Source: an uncultured Burkholderiales bacterium
Lineage (GTDB): Bacteria > Pseudomonadota > Gammaproteobacteria > Burkholderiales > Burkholderiaceae_C
NCBI GenBank assembly: GCA_937927685.1
Contig: CALBSC010000094.1
Coordinates: 1-64,000, forward strand
DNA length: 64,000 nucleotides
Reading direction: 5' to 3'
Below the pieces are notes generated by a model, which saw only the letters and a list, made by a program, of their open reading frames with translations, made no database searches and was not told the DNA's origin. A program made the translations under genes and the position numbers. Shown here one piece after another: positions 25,683 through 33,560 of this stretch (the first letter of the stretch is position 1; every line of letters begins with the position of its first letter).

Positions 25683-27107
25683 ATGAGCACCCAAACCGCT
25701 ACCGACCTCACGCAATGCGCGGCACACGAACTGCTGGCGCTGTACCGCAGCGGGCAAGCCAGCCCGGTGGACGTCACGCAAGCCGTGCTCGCGCGGGCCC
25801 ATCGGCTGAACCCGCGCCTCAATGCGTTTTGCCTGATTGATGATGAGGCGGCCCTGTCCAGTGCGCGTGCCAGTGAAGCGCGCTGGCAGGCGCACCGGCA
25901 GCACGGTACACCTGTGGGTGCGCTCGAGGGCGTGCCCACCTCCATCAAGGACCTGATCCTCACCCGGGGCTGGCCCACCTTGCGGGGCAGCCGCACCATC
26001 GACCCGGCGCAACCCTGGGACGTGGATGCGCCCGCCACCGCGCGTCTGCGTGAGGCGGGTGCCGTGTTGCTGGGCAAGACCACCACGCCCGAATTTGGCT
26101 GCAAAGGCGAAACCAACTCACCGGCCACCGGTATCACACGCAATCCCTGGAACACCGACCACACGCCAGGCGGCTCATCGGGTGGCACCGCAGCAGCCGT
26201 GGCTGCCGGACTGGGGCCCTTGAGTGTGGGAACCGATGGCGCGGGCAGCGTGCGCATTCCCGCGGCGTTTTGCGGCAACGTGGGCTTGAAGCCGAGTTTT
26301 GGTCGGGTGCCCGCTTATCCGCTGTCGCCGTTCGGCACCGTGGCCCACCTGGGGCCCCACACCATGAGCGTGCGCGATGCGGCGCTGATGATGAACGTGC
26401 TTAAGCAGCCCGACGCGCGTGACTGGACGTCGCTGCCGCCCGACGCAAGCGACTTCACCGTCGGGCTGGAGGACGGCGTGCGCGGACTGCGCATCGCGTA
26501 TTCCCCCACGCTGGGGTATGCGAAGCACGTGCATCCCGAGATTGCCTCGGCGGTGCATGCCGCCGTCCGCGTGCTCGAGTCGCTGGGCGCGCAGGTGGAG
26601 ATGCTGGATCCGGGGTTTGAGGACCCGCTGGAGATCACCACCGGCTTGTGGTTCCTGGGCGCTGCCACGGTCTGGCAGGGTTTGACCCCGGCACAACAGG
26701 CGCTGACCGACCCTGACTTGCAGGCGCAGGCCGAGCAGGGGGCGCGTTTATCAGCGCTTGCCGTGCAGCAATTGCATTTGCGCCGTGGCCAGCTGGGCTC
26801 GCACATGCGTCAGTTCATGCAGCGCTATGACCTGCTGGTCACGCCCTCGGTCGCCATTCCCGCGTTTGAGGCGCGCGCGGCGGGCACGGTGCCGATGAAC
26901 CCGCAAAGCATGCTGGGATGGACCCCCTTCAGCTACCCGTTCAACCTCACCCAGCAACCAGCGATCACGGTGCCGTGCGGACTGACCCGTGAGGGGCTCC
27001 CGATGGGCGTACAACTGGTGGGCCCCATGTTTGGCGACGCCTTGGTGCTGCGTGCCGCACGGGCTTATGAGTCGGTGCAAGGCGTGGCGCGTCCCGTCAT
27101 GACCTGA
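25683..27107 (+). CDS. Amidase-signature hydrolase, first of two
   Basis: A 474-residue amidase of the amidase-signature family. The Ser-cisSer-Lys triad is complete: K89 in SIKDLIL, S165 in GGSSGGTAA, and the nucleophile S189 in GTDGAGSVRIPA. The ATG at 25683 follows CCAGGAGACC. No signal peptide is seen, so it is cytoplasmic. It follows the MlrC-like gene by 35 bases, and a second amidase follows. It could hydrolyse an amide or a gamma-lactam product released by the peptidase. It is not the GatA subunit, because no GatB or GatC is encoded here. Confidence 0.92.
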   Translation: MSTQTATDLTQCAAHELLALYRSGQASPVDVTQAVLARAHRLNPRLNAFCLIDDEAALSSARASEARWQAHRQHGTPVGALEGVPTSIKDLILTRGWPTLRGSRTIDPAQPWDVDAPATARLREAGAVLLGKTTTPEFGCKGETNSPATGITRNPWNTDHTPGGSSGGTAAAVAAGLGPLSVGTDGAGSVRIPAAFCGNVGLKPSFGRVPAYPLSPFGTVAHLGPHTMSVRDAALMMNVLKQPDARDWTSLPPDASDFTVGLEDGVRGLRIAYSPTLGYAKHVHPEIASAVHAAVRVLESLGAQVEMLDPGFEDPLEITTGLWFLGAATVWQGLTPAQQALTDPDLQAQAEQGARLSALAVQQLHLRRGQLGSHMRQFMQRYDLLVTPSVAIPAFEARAAGTVPMNPQSMLGWTPFSYPFNLTQQPAITVPCGLTREGLPMGVQLVGPMFGDALVLRAARAYESVQGVARPVMT

Positions 27108-27182
27108 TCGATGGCTGACGTTGTCGCCGTGTGACGCGGTGGTCCGGACACTTCTCAACCCCATCAGACAGGACAGGACACC

Positions 27183-28655
27183 ATGACCTTGGCCATGAGT
27201 TGGCGTGAGTGGGCGGCGCAGGATGCCGTCGGCTTGGCGCAGTTGGTGCGACAGCGCGCGGTCACACCGGCCGAACTGGCACAACAAGTGGTGGCGGGCA
27301 TTGCTGCCACCAACCCGACGCTCCAGGGCGTGGTCGAGGTGTTTGACGACGTCGTCCAAGACCCGCTGAAGGATGGCTTGAATCCGTCGGGTCCCCTGGG
27401 CGGCGTTCCGTTTCTCATGAAAGACCTGGGGCCCACCCTCAAAGGACGCTTGCAGGAAATGGGCTCGCTCTTCATGCGCGGCAACCGCGCGCAGGCCGAC
27501 ACCCACCTGACCCAGCAGTTTCGACGCGCCGGCCTCAATCTGATGGGGCGTACCACCACCCCGGAATTTGGCGTCTGCAGTTCGGCCGAGAACCCGGCGG
27601 TGTATGTCACGCGTAATCCCTGGGACACGCGCTACACCACCTGCGGCTCATCGGCGGGCACAGCCGCCATGGTGGCTGCAGGGGTGGTGCCCATGTCGCA
27701 TGCCACGGATGGCGGTGGCTCGATCCGGATTCCGGCGGGGTTCAACGGCAACATCGGCCTGAAACCCTCGCGGGGTGTGTTCTCGATCGCCCCGCATTTG
27801 TCCGACATCTCGGGCTTTGTGTCCATTCAAGGTTGCCAGAGCCGCACAGTGCGCGACACCGCGACCTTGGTGGACGCCTGCCGAGGGGGGGCACCGGGCG
27901 AGTTCATGCCGTACTGGACGGCCCCCGAGCCCTATGCCGAGTTGATTCAACGTGATCCGCGCCCCCTGCGCATTGCGTTGTCGCACGAGTGGGGGGATTA
28001 CCGTGCCGATCCGCACTTCGTCATGGAACTCGAACGCGCCGGGCGTTTGCTGGAAGGGCTGGGTCATCACGTGGCCTGGGCCCTCCCGGACGTGGATTTC
28101 CGCGGGGCGTTTGCGGCACAAACCACCTGCTACATCACCAATTTTGCGCAGGTGATTGATGGCATGCTGGCCACGCGTGGCCTGGAGCGCCCACCGCCCG
28201 ACCTGATTGAGCCGATGAATATCCGCATCTGGGAAGCGGGCAAAGAGGCCTCCTACCGCGAACGTCACCGCATGCAAGCCACCTTCAACACGACCTCGCG
28301 CGCGTTCGGCGCGTTCTTTGAGTCGTGGGACATCATCCTCACCCCCATCACGGCCAAGCCGACGCCGCTGTTGGGCACCACCGAATACCTCACCTTGAGC
28401 GACAACCCGTCGGTGCTCGACTGGTTTGAGAATCTGTGGCGCAATTTCGCCTACACTCCGCTCTCCAATTTGTGCGGTATCCCGGCGATCTCCCTGCCCA
28501 TGGCGCAGCAGACCAACGGGTTGCCTTTTGGCATCCAGGCACAAGCCCGTCAGGGGCAGGACGGACTGTTGTTGCAACTGGCCGCTCAGATCGAGCGGGC
28601 CCTGGAGGGGCGATGGAATGACGGCCGAGTCCCCGCGGTGCATGTGACCGCGTAA
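27183..28655 (+). CDS. Amidase-signature hydrolase, second of two
   Basis: A 490-residue amidase with an intact triad: K80 in FLMKDLG, S156 in TCGSSAGTAA, and nucleophile S180 in DGGGSIRIPAGF. The GSSAG replaces the GSSGG of its neighbour, and overall sequence is clearly different, so the two amidases are not a recent duplication. It starts 75 bases after the first amidase and probably belongs to the same operon, although a separate promoter in that gap is possible. Two amidases plus an M81 peptidase imply stepwise cleavage of several amide bonds, or a substrate with different amide types. Confidence 0.92.
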   Translation: MTLAMSWREWAAQDAVGLAQLVRQRAVTPAELAQQVVAGIAATNPTLQGVVEVFDDVVQDPLKDGLNPSGPLGGVPFLMKDLGPTLKGRLQEMGSLFMRGNRAQADTHLTQQFRRAGLNLMGRTTTPEFGVCSSAENPAVYVTRNPWDTRYTTCGSSAGTAAMVAAGVVPMSHATDGGGSIRIPAGFNGNIGLKPSRGVFSIAPHLSDISGFVSIQGCQSRTVRDTATLVDACRGGAPGEFMPYWTAPEPYAELIQRDPRPLRIALSHEWGDYRADPHFVMELERAGRLLEGLGHHVAWALPDVDFRGAFAAQTTCYITNFAQVIDGMLATRGLERPPPDLIEPMNIRIWEAGKEASYRERHRMQATFNTTSRAFGAFFESWDIILTPITAKPTPLLGTTEYLTLSDNPSVLDWFENLWRNFAYTPLSNLCGIPAISLPMAQQTNGLPFGIQAQARQGQDGLLLQLAAQIERALEGRWNDGRVPAVHVTA

Positions 28656-28672
28656 GTTTTTCTCAATTCAAG

Positions 28673-29521
28673 ATGATCATCGTTCGAACGCCGCAAGCCT
28701 TGCGTGAGGCATTGTCTTCCTCGGCACGTCCCGCCTTTGTGCCCACCATGGGCAATTTGCACGAGGGACACATGAACCTGGTGCGGCTTGCACGAACGCA
28801 AGGTGACCGGACGGTGGCGAGCATTTTTGTCAACCGCCTGCAGTTCCTGCCGCACGAGGATTTCGACAGCTATCCGCGCACCTTTGAGGCGGACTGCGCC
28901 CAACTCGACGCGCATGGGTGTGATGTGCTGTTTGCCCCGCTCGAGGGCGATCTGTATCCCGAGCCGCAGACGGTGAAGGTCCATGCCGACCCCGTCCTGG
29001 CCGATATCCTGGAGGGACAGTTCAGGCCCGGATTTTTCACCGGGGTTTCCACCGTGGTGATGAAACTCTTCATGAGCGTCTTTGCGGGCAAGACGCAGGG
29101 CGTGGCGGTGTTCGGCAAGAAAGACTACCAGCAGTTGATGGTGGTGCGGCAGATGGTGCGCCAGTTTGTGTTGCCCCTCGAGATTCTGGGCGTGGAAACC
29201 CGACGCGCGGAGGATGGATTGGCCTTGAGTTCGCGCAACCGGTATTTGAACGAGACCGAGCGGGCCGAGGCGGTGCAGCTGTCACTGGCCCTGCAAGGCT
29301 TGGGCCGTGACGCCCTGGCGAGTGGACAGGCGTTGACCGCTCAGTTGCCTGCCCTGGAAGCACGCGCCCTGGAAAGCTTGCGACAGCGCGGCTGGCAGCC
29401 GGACTACCTCACCGTGCGTCGCCGCCAGGACTTGCAGCCGCCGCAAGCCGGTGATGACCTGGTGGTGCTGGGAGCGGCGCGCCTGGGAACGACCCGCTTG
29501 ATCGACAACCTGGAAATCTGA
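28673..29521 (+). CDS. panC: Pantothenate synthetase
   Basis: Joins pantoate and beta-alanine to make pantothenate with ATP, via a pantoyl-adenylate. It has 282 residues, the normal length. Motifs are the adenylation PTMGNLHEGHMNLV (HxGH), FVNRLQF, FGKKDYQQLM and ALSSRNRYLN. Start ATG 28673 is 17 bases after the amidase stop, with no strong ribosome site visible. Its place behind a catabolic operon is unusual and no panB or panD is adjacent. The nearby PanE-family genes at 36205 and 40233 are too far away to be in one operon. Confidence 0.95.
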   Translation: MIIVRTPQALREALSSSARPAFVPTMGNLHEGHMNLVRLARTQGDRTVASIFVNRLQFLPHEDFDSYPRTFEADCAQLDAHGCDVLFAPLEGDLYPEPQTVKVHADPVLADILEGQFRPGFFTGVSTVVMKLFMSVFAGKTQGVAVFGKKDYQQLMVVRQMVRQFVLPLEILGVETRRAEDGLALSSRNRYLNETERAEAVQLSLALQGLGRDALASGQALTAQLPALEARALESLRQRGWQPDYLTVRRRQDLQPPQAGDDLVVLGAARLGTTRLIDNLEI

Positions 29522-29595
29522 ACCACACCCGTGTTCGTCGCGTGCAGTGCAGCGTCGATGGTTCATGACAGGCTGCTCGCGCACGCCACCCGGGC

Positions 29596-29853
29596 TCAGG
29601 GGTTCGCGTCGGGAACGCTCGAGGGTGTTGCCTGGTCAGCCGCAGCGCACCGCGCACAAATGCATGCCATCCGTTGCAGGTGAGCCGGTACGCGTGCGAG
29701 CAGCGTCGGAGAAAACGTGGTGCTCACACACCAGCAAGTGGGCGAGGGCTGTTCGCACGTCATGGCGCACGCGTTGGGTCCTGCGCACAGGGGACAGCGG
29801 CTGGGGTCAATCGCGCTGGTGGTGGATGCAGTCGTCATGGGGGCGGTGAACAT
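29596..29853 (-). CDS. Small cysteine-rich CWC-family protein
   Basis: An 85-residue protein with the spacing of the cysteine-rich CWC family: CPLCAGPNACAM near residue 20, CWC near residue 41, and RMACICARCAA near the C terminus. Up to eight Cys could bind a zinc or iron-sulfur centre, although none has been shown for this family as far as I know. It is antisense-oriented between panC and the VOC gene, in what would otherwise be a 430-base gap. The ATG at 29853 has no clear ribosome site; an in-frame ATG at 29838 is an alternative. Function is unknown. Confidence 0.75.
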   Translation of the reverse strand: MFTAPMTTASTTSAIDPSRCPLCAGPNACAMTCEQPSPTCWCVSTTFSPTLLARVPAHLQRMACICARCAAADQATPSSVPDANP

Positions 29854-29881
29854 TGAAGGGTGCCGCGTCGATGGGACGTGC

Positions 29882-29919
29882 TATAACAAACCAGCACAGA
29901 GGCCCGTGTTCACGGGCCT
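29882..29919 (+). promoter_or_regulatory. Candidate -10 and leader hairpin before the VOC gene
   Basis: TATAAC at 29882-29887 is a plausible -10 with no good -35. A 9-base inverted repeat, AGGCCCGTG and CACGGGCCT with a 2-base centre, lies at 29900-29919, close to where the transcript would begin. It lacks a T-tract, so it looks more like a leader hairpin or operator than a terminator. Confidence 0.35.
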
Positions 29920-29953
29920 TGTGATGTACTCAGACCACCACCGGAGACGATCC

Positions 29954-30334
29954 ATGTTCAGTCACGTGATGTTGGGAGCCAACGACCTCGAGGCTTCCCG
30001 GAAATTTTATGATGCCTTGCTGGCGACGCTGGGCATCGGGCCCGGCCTGGCCAACAACCAGCGCTATTTCTACCGCAGCCCCACGGGAACCTTCGCCATC
30101 ACCACGCCCCTCAATGGGCAGGCGGCCACGCATGGCAATGGCGGCACGTTCGGCTTCCTGGCGCAGTCCGAAGCACAGGTGGACGCTTTTCATGCAGCGG
30201 GCGTGGCCAACGGCGGCACCACCTGCGAGGACCCGCCCGGTTACCGCGAAGGCCCCGCCGGCAAGCTGTACCTGGCCTACCTGCGCGATCCGACGGGCAA
30301 CAAGATCTGCGCCCTGTACCGCGTGCCGAAATAA
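29954..30334 (+). CDS. VOC/glyoxalase-fold protein
   Basis: A 126-residue vicinal-oxygen-chelate protein. It begins MFSHVMLGANDLEASRKFYDALLATLG, the usual beta-alpha opening with a potential metal-binding His, and ends with YLRDPTGNKICALYRV. The ATG at 29954 has GGAGA seven bases upstream; longer readings have no ribosome site. The family includes glyoxalase I, extradiol dioxygenases and antibiotic-binding proteins. No neighbour fixes the role, so I leave the function open. Confidence 0.88.
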   Translation: MFSHVMLGANDLEASRKFYDALLATLGIGPGLANNQRYFYRSPTGTFAITTPLNGQAATHGNGGTFGFLAQSEAQVDAFHAAGVANGGTTCEDPPGYREGPAGKLYLAYLRDPTGNKICALYRVPK

Positions 30335-30399
30335 AGCGTCAGCGCCTCGGGTCATGGGGCGTGGTTCTCCGCCCCTCCACTGGCGGCAGGAAGAGGGCG

Positions 30400-30433
30400 T
30401 TGACCTGAGCTCATTTGTATTCTGTATACAGAA
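30400..30433 (+). promoter_or_regulatory. Perfect 14-base palindrome with upstream -35-like element
   Basis: TTCTGTATACAGAA (30420-30433) is an exact palindrome of a kind bound by GntR-family repressors. TTGACC at 30400-30405 resembles a -35, and TATACA within the palindrome (30425-30430) could act as the -10 at a long 19-base spacing. If so, a repressor at the palindrome would block the promoter of the molybdenum oxidoreductase operon about 200 bases downstream. No regulator gene is adjacent. The rest of the 297-base gap shows no gene. Confidence 0.45.
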
Positions 30434-30631
30434 AAAACCAGGCCTTGTCCACACCTGCGTGACAGGGAAGTTGCAGCGGGACAACCGGCTGCCGTCTGGG
30501 TGACAGCGCCCCGGTGCGTGGCTGCGCATCATCCCATCTGATTCCGTGCTCGCGTCCCCGCTGCCGCCCGGCGCGCAGGGGACGGTAGCACGCCTTCCCA
30601 CCCTCCACCCCGCCTCTAAGGAGTCTTCCCC

Positions 30632-31090
30632 GTGGCCAACATCACCCTCAACGTCAACGGCAAGTCACGCTCGCTCGACGCGGACGCCGACATTCCCTTG
30701 CTATACGCCTTGCGCGACAACCTCGGCTTGCAAGGCCCCAAGTTTGGCTGTGGCAAGGGCCAGTGCGGCGCCTGCACCGTGCTGGTCAATGGCGAAGCCG
30801 TGCGCTCCTGCGTCACGCCGGCCGTGGCCGTCAAGGGCAAGCCGGTGACCACGCTCGAAGGCCTGGGGTCATCGGCCAAACCGGGCATGCTGCAGCAAGC
30901 CTTCATCGATGCCCAGGCGGTGCAATGCGGTTATTGCATCAACGGCATGATCATGAGTGCGCAGGCCCTCTTGAAGAAACACAAAAAACCCACCGACGCA
31001 CAAATCAACGAAGCCCTGGCGGGACACCTGTGCCGTTGTGGCACCCACCAGCGCATCGTGGCAGCGGTCAAGCAGGCCGTGGCGGCCTGA
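30632..31090 (+). CDS. [2Fe-2S] subunit of a molybdenum oxidoreductase (IorA-like)
   Basis: Small electron-transfer subunit of the xanthine oxidase family, 152 residues. The N-terminal plant-ferredoxin cluster has C40, C45, C48 and C60 (FGCGKGQCGACTV...C). The second, helical cluster has C99, C102, C134 and C136 (QCGYC...CRCG). The start is GTG 30632, with AAGGAG at 30618-30623. The large subunit follows 20 bases later. The arrangement of small plus large subunits, without an FAD subunit, resembles isoquinoline 1-oxidoreductase and related aldehyde oxidoreductases. Confidence 0.93.
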   Translation: MANITLNVNGKSRSLDADADIPLLYALRDNLGLQGPKFGCGKGQCGACTVLVNGEAVRSCVTPAVAVKGKPVTTLEGLGSSAKPGMLQQAFIDAQAVQCGYCINGMIMSAQALLKKHKKPTDAQINEALAGHLCRCGTHQRIVAAVKQAVAA

Positions 31091-31110
31091 ACTCGAGACA
31101 AGGACACAAC

Positions 31111-33354
31111 ATGACTACCGAGACTGTGAATCGTCGCAAATTCCTGCAGGCTTCTTCAGCGGGCCTGCTGGTGGTGGGCTTCTCCTTCTCCGAACTGGCG
31201 CAAGCCAAGTCGGCCACTTCCCTGCGTGACGCCAAGAGCGTGGCCAAGGATCAACTGGATTCGTGGCTGCAGATTGACAAGAACAACCGCATCACGGTGT
31301 TCGTCGGCAAGGTGGACCTGGGCACGGGCACCAAGACGGCTCTTACCCAGATCGCGGCCGAAGAACTGTCGGTGCCCTTCAACAGCATCGAGATGGTCAT
31401 GGGCGATACGGCCACCACGCCGGACCAGTGGCTCACCGGCGCCGCCCTGACCATTCAGCAAGGCGGATCGGAATTGCGCCTGGCAGCAGCCAGTGCCCGC
31501 ATTGCCTTGCTGCGTCGTGCCGCAGAGCAATGGCAAGTGCCGGTGGAATCGCTCGACGTGAAGGACGGGGTGATCCGTCAGGCTGGCAACGCCACCCGCG
31601 AGGCCACCTACGGCAGCCTCATCGGCGAAGGCTTTAAGCTACAAGTCGATACCAAGGCCAAGGTCAAGCCGCACACCGAATACAGCCTGGTGGGCAAATC
31701 GATCCCGCGCGTGGATATTCCCGCCAAAGTGACAGCCGAGCACCCCTATGTGCACGACTTCCGTCTCCCCGGGATGCTGCATGCGCGCGTGATCCGCTCT
31801 GACCTGATCGGTGCCACCCTGCAAAGCGTGGACGACAGCCGCGCGCGCAAGGTCAAAGGTTTTGTGCGCACCGTTCGCAAGGGTAACTTCCTGGCTGTGG
31901 TGTGCAGCAGCGAATGGGCAGCGGTCAAAGCAGCAGACGCGATGCAGGCGCAATGGACGGCGGGCCCGGATCTGCCGCCCAAAGCCAACCTCTATGAGGC
32001 CTGGCGCAAGATGCCGATGGCCAAGGAAGAGGCGACCCAGAAGGTGGGCAACATCGATGAAGCCCTGGCCTCACCGGTCAAGCGCGTCAAGGCCAGCTAC
32101 CACTTTGCGGTACAGACCCATGCGTCCATCGGACCCTCCTGCGCCGTGGCCGATTATCAGAACGGCAAGCTGGTGGTGTGGTCGGCCTCGCAGGCCACGC
32201 ACTCGATGCAGCACGAGTTGTCCATCATCACCAAACTGCCGCAACAAGACATCCGTCTGGTGTACCTGGACGGTGCGGGTTGCTATGGCCGCAACGGTCA
32301 TGAAGACGCCACCGCCGACGCCGCCCTGATTGCCATGGAAATCGGCAAGCCGGTGCGCGTGCAGTGGATGCGTCAGGACGAAACCGCCCTGGCCCCCAAG
32401 AGCCCGCCGCGTTCCATGGACTTCGAGGCCGCACTCGATGACAAAGGCAACCTGGTGGGCTGGAAGGGCGACTTCTACATCGCGCTCAACCACATCGCGG
32501 CGTTCAAGCCGCTGGACTTTCCGCTGCTGTCTGCCACCGAGACGGGTATTCCGCGTCCGGGCAACTGGGTGGGTTTCCTGTTCCAGAACGCGGGTGCGCC
32601 CTACACCGTGCCCAACATCCTGGTGACCACCAAGCACATTGCCCAGACCTTCCTGCGCTCGTCTCACCTGCGCAGCCCGGGACGGATTGAAAACTCGTTT
32701 GCCAACGAGGCCTTCATGGACGAGGTGGCCTTTGCGGCCCAGGCCGATCCCGCCGAGTTCCGTTTGCGCCACCTCAAGGACCCGCGTGCCACGGCTGTGA
32801 TTGAAGCCGCACTCAAGAAGGCCAACTGGCAGTCACGCGTCGCCAACAGCGCCGCGGGCACCGGGCGTGTGGTGACGGGGCGCGGCATCTCGTATGTGCG
32901 CTACAACAACACCATCACCTATGTGGCCACGGTGGCCGAGGTGGAGGTGGATCGCAGCACGGGCCAGATCCGTGTGACGCGTCTGTGCATTGCCCACGAC
33001 TGCGGTCAGATGATCAACCCCGACGGCGTGCTCAACCAGGTGGAGGGCGGAGCGATCCAGACGGTGAGCCGCACCCTGATGGAAGACGTGCAATGGACGG
33101 GCAGCAAGATCGAGAGCGTGGACTGGGCCAGCTACCCCATCCTGCGTTTCCCTGATGTGCCGCGCGTGGAGGCGGTGCTGATTGACCGCCCGGGTCAGCC
33201 GACCTGGGGCGCGGGCGAACAAACGCCCACCACCATCCCGGCGGCCATTGCCAATGCGGTGTTTGACGCCACGGGTGTGCGCCTGCGCGAGATTCCGTTC
33301 ACGCCCGAGCGGGTCAAGGTGGCGCTGGCCGCGGCGGGCAAAGCGATGGCTTGA
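31111..33354 (+). CDS. Tat-exported molybdopterin-binding large subunit (IorB-like)
   Basis: Catalytic subunit of a xanthine-oxidase-family hydroxylase, 747 residues. It begins with a twin-arginine signal, NRRKFLQASSAGLLVVGF, so it is exported folded. The molybdenum cofactor region includes the early GGSELRLAAASARIAL, SSHLRSPGRIENSFANE, and a C-terminal GAGEQTPTTIPAAIANA that supplies the catalytic Glu (GxGE). It pairs with the [2Fe-2S] subunit at 30632. No FAD subunit or chaperone gene is nearby, so electrons probably pass to a periplasmic cytochrome c. The substrate would be an aldehyde or N-heterocycle. Confidence 0.93.
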   Translation: MTTETVNRRKFLQASSAGLLVVGFSFSELAQAKSATSLRDAKSVAKDQLDSWLQIDKNNRITVFVGKVDLGTGTKTALTQIAAEELSVPFNSIEMVMGDTATTPDQWLTGAALTIQQGGSELRLAAASARIALLRRAAEQWQVPVESLDVKDGVIRQAGNATREATYGSLIGEGFKLQVDTKAKVKPHTEYSLVGKSIPRVDIPAKVTAEHPYVHDFRLPGMLHARVIRSDLIGATLQSVDDSRARKVKGFVRTVRKGNFLAVVCSSEWAAVKAADAMQAQWTAGPDLPPKANLYEAWRKMPMAKEEATQKVGNIDEALASPVKRVKASYHFAVQTHASIGPSCAVADYQNGKLVVWSASQATHSMQHELSIITKLPQQDIRLVYLDGAGCYGRNGHEDATADAALIAMEIGKPVRVQWMRQDETALAPKSPPRSMDFEAALDDKGNLVGWKGDFYIALNHIAAFKPLDFPLLSATETGIPRPGNWVGFLFQNAGAPYTVPNILVTTKHIAQTFLRSSHLRSPGRIENSFANEAFMDEVAFAAQADPAEFRLRHLKDPRATAVIEAALKKANWQSRVANSAAGTGRVVTGRGISYVRYNNTITYVATVAEVEVDRSTGQIRVTRLCIAHDCGQMINPDGVLNQVEGGAIQTVSRTLMEDVQWTGSKIESVDWASYPILRFPDVPRVEAVLIDRPGQPTWGAGEQTPTTIPAAIANAVFDATGVRLREIPFTPERVKVALAAAGKAMA

Positions 33355-33414
33355 GCGAACGAGGCTGGGCCTGACGGTGGATGCGAATCCGCCGTGATCG
33401 CCTGGCCCGGATCT

Positions 33415-33470
33415 GCCAAAAGCCAAAAGCCAAAAGCCAAAAGCCAAAAGCCAAAAGCCAAAAGCCAAAA
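33415..33470. repeat. Eight tandem copies of a 7-base unit
   Basis: GCCAAAA is repeated exactly eight times in a row, followed by an AT-rich variant tail. It lies in the convergent gap between the molybdenum oxidoreductase and the TRAP permease genes, just before a bidirectional terminator. A 7-base unit is not a multiple of three, so copy changes would not be tolerated inside a gene; here it is noncoding. It is a candidate variable-number tandem repeat. Confidence 0.9.
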
Positions 33471-33486
33471 AATAAAAGCCCAAAGC

Positions 33487-33518
33487 AAAAAGGCCGCGAG
33501 CGATTCGCGGCCTTTTTT
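33487..33518. terminator. Bidirectional intrinsic terminator
   Basis: AAAAAGGCCGCGA (33487-33499) pairs with TCGCGGCCTTTTT (33505-33517), a 13-base stem with a 5-base loop and T-rich ends on both strands. It ends both the oxidoreductase operon from the left and the TRAP permease unit from the right. Confidence 0.85.
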
Positions 33519-33560
33519 GTGTGCTTCAGCGAGCGGTTCTGGTTCTCGTGCTCGGCGTCA

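Noticed and set aside
29900..29919. The AGGCCCGTG hairpin as an intrinsic terminator
   Set aside because: No T-tract follows on either strand and it lies just before the VOC gene start, so a leader hairpin or operator fits better.
33415..33470. The short tandem repeat as a CRISPR array
   Set aside because: The unit is only 7 bases with no spacers, and no cas genes were seen.
32833..33483. A minus-strand frame with repeated FWLLAFG-type residues that looks like a membrane protein
   Set aside because: The residues come only from translating the 7-base tandem repeat; the rest is antisense to the molybdenum oxidoreductase.
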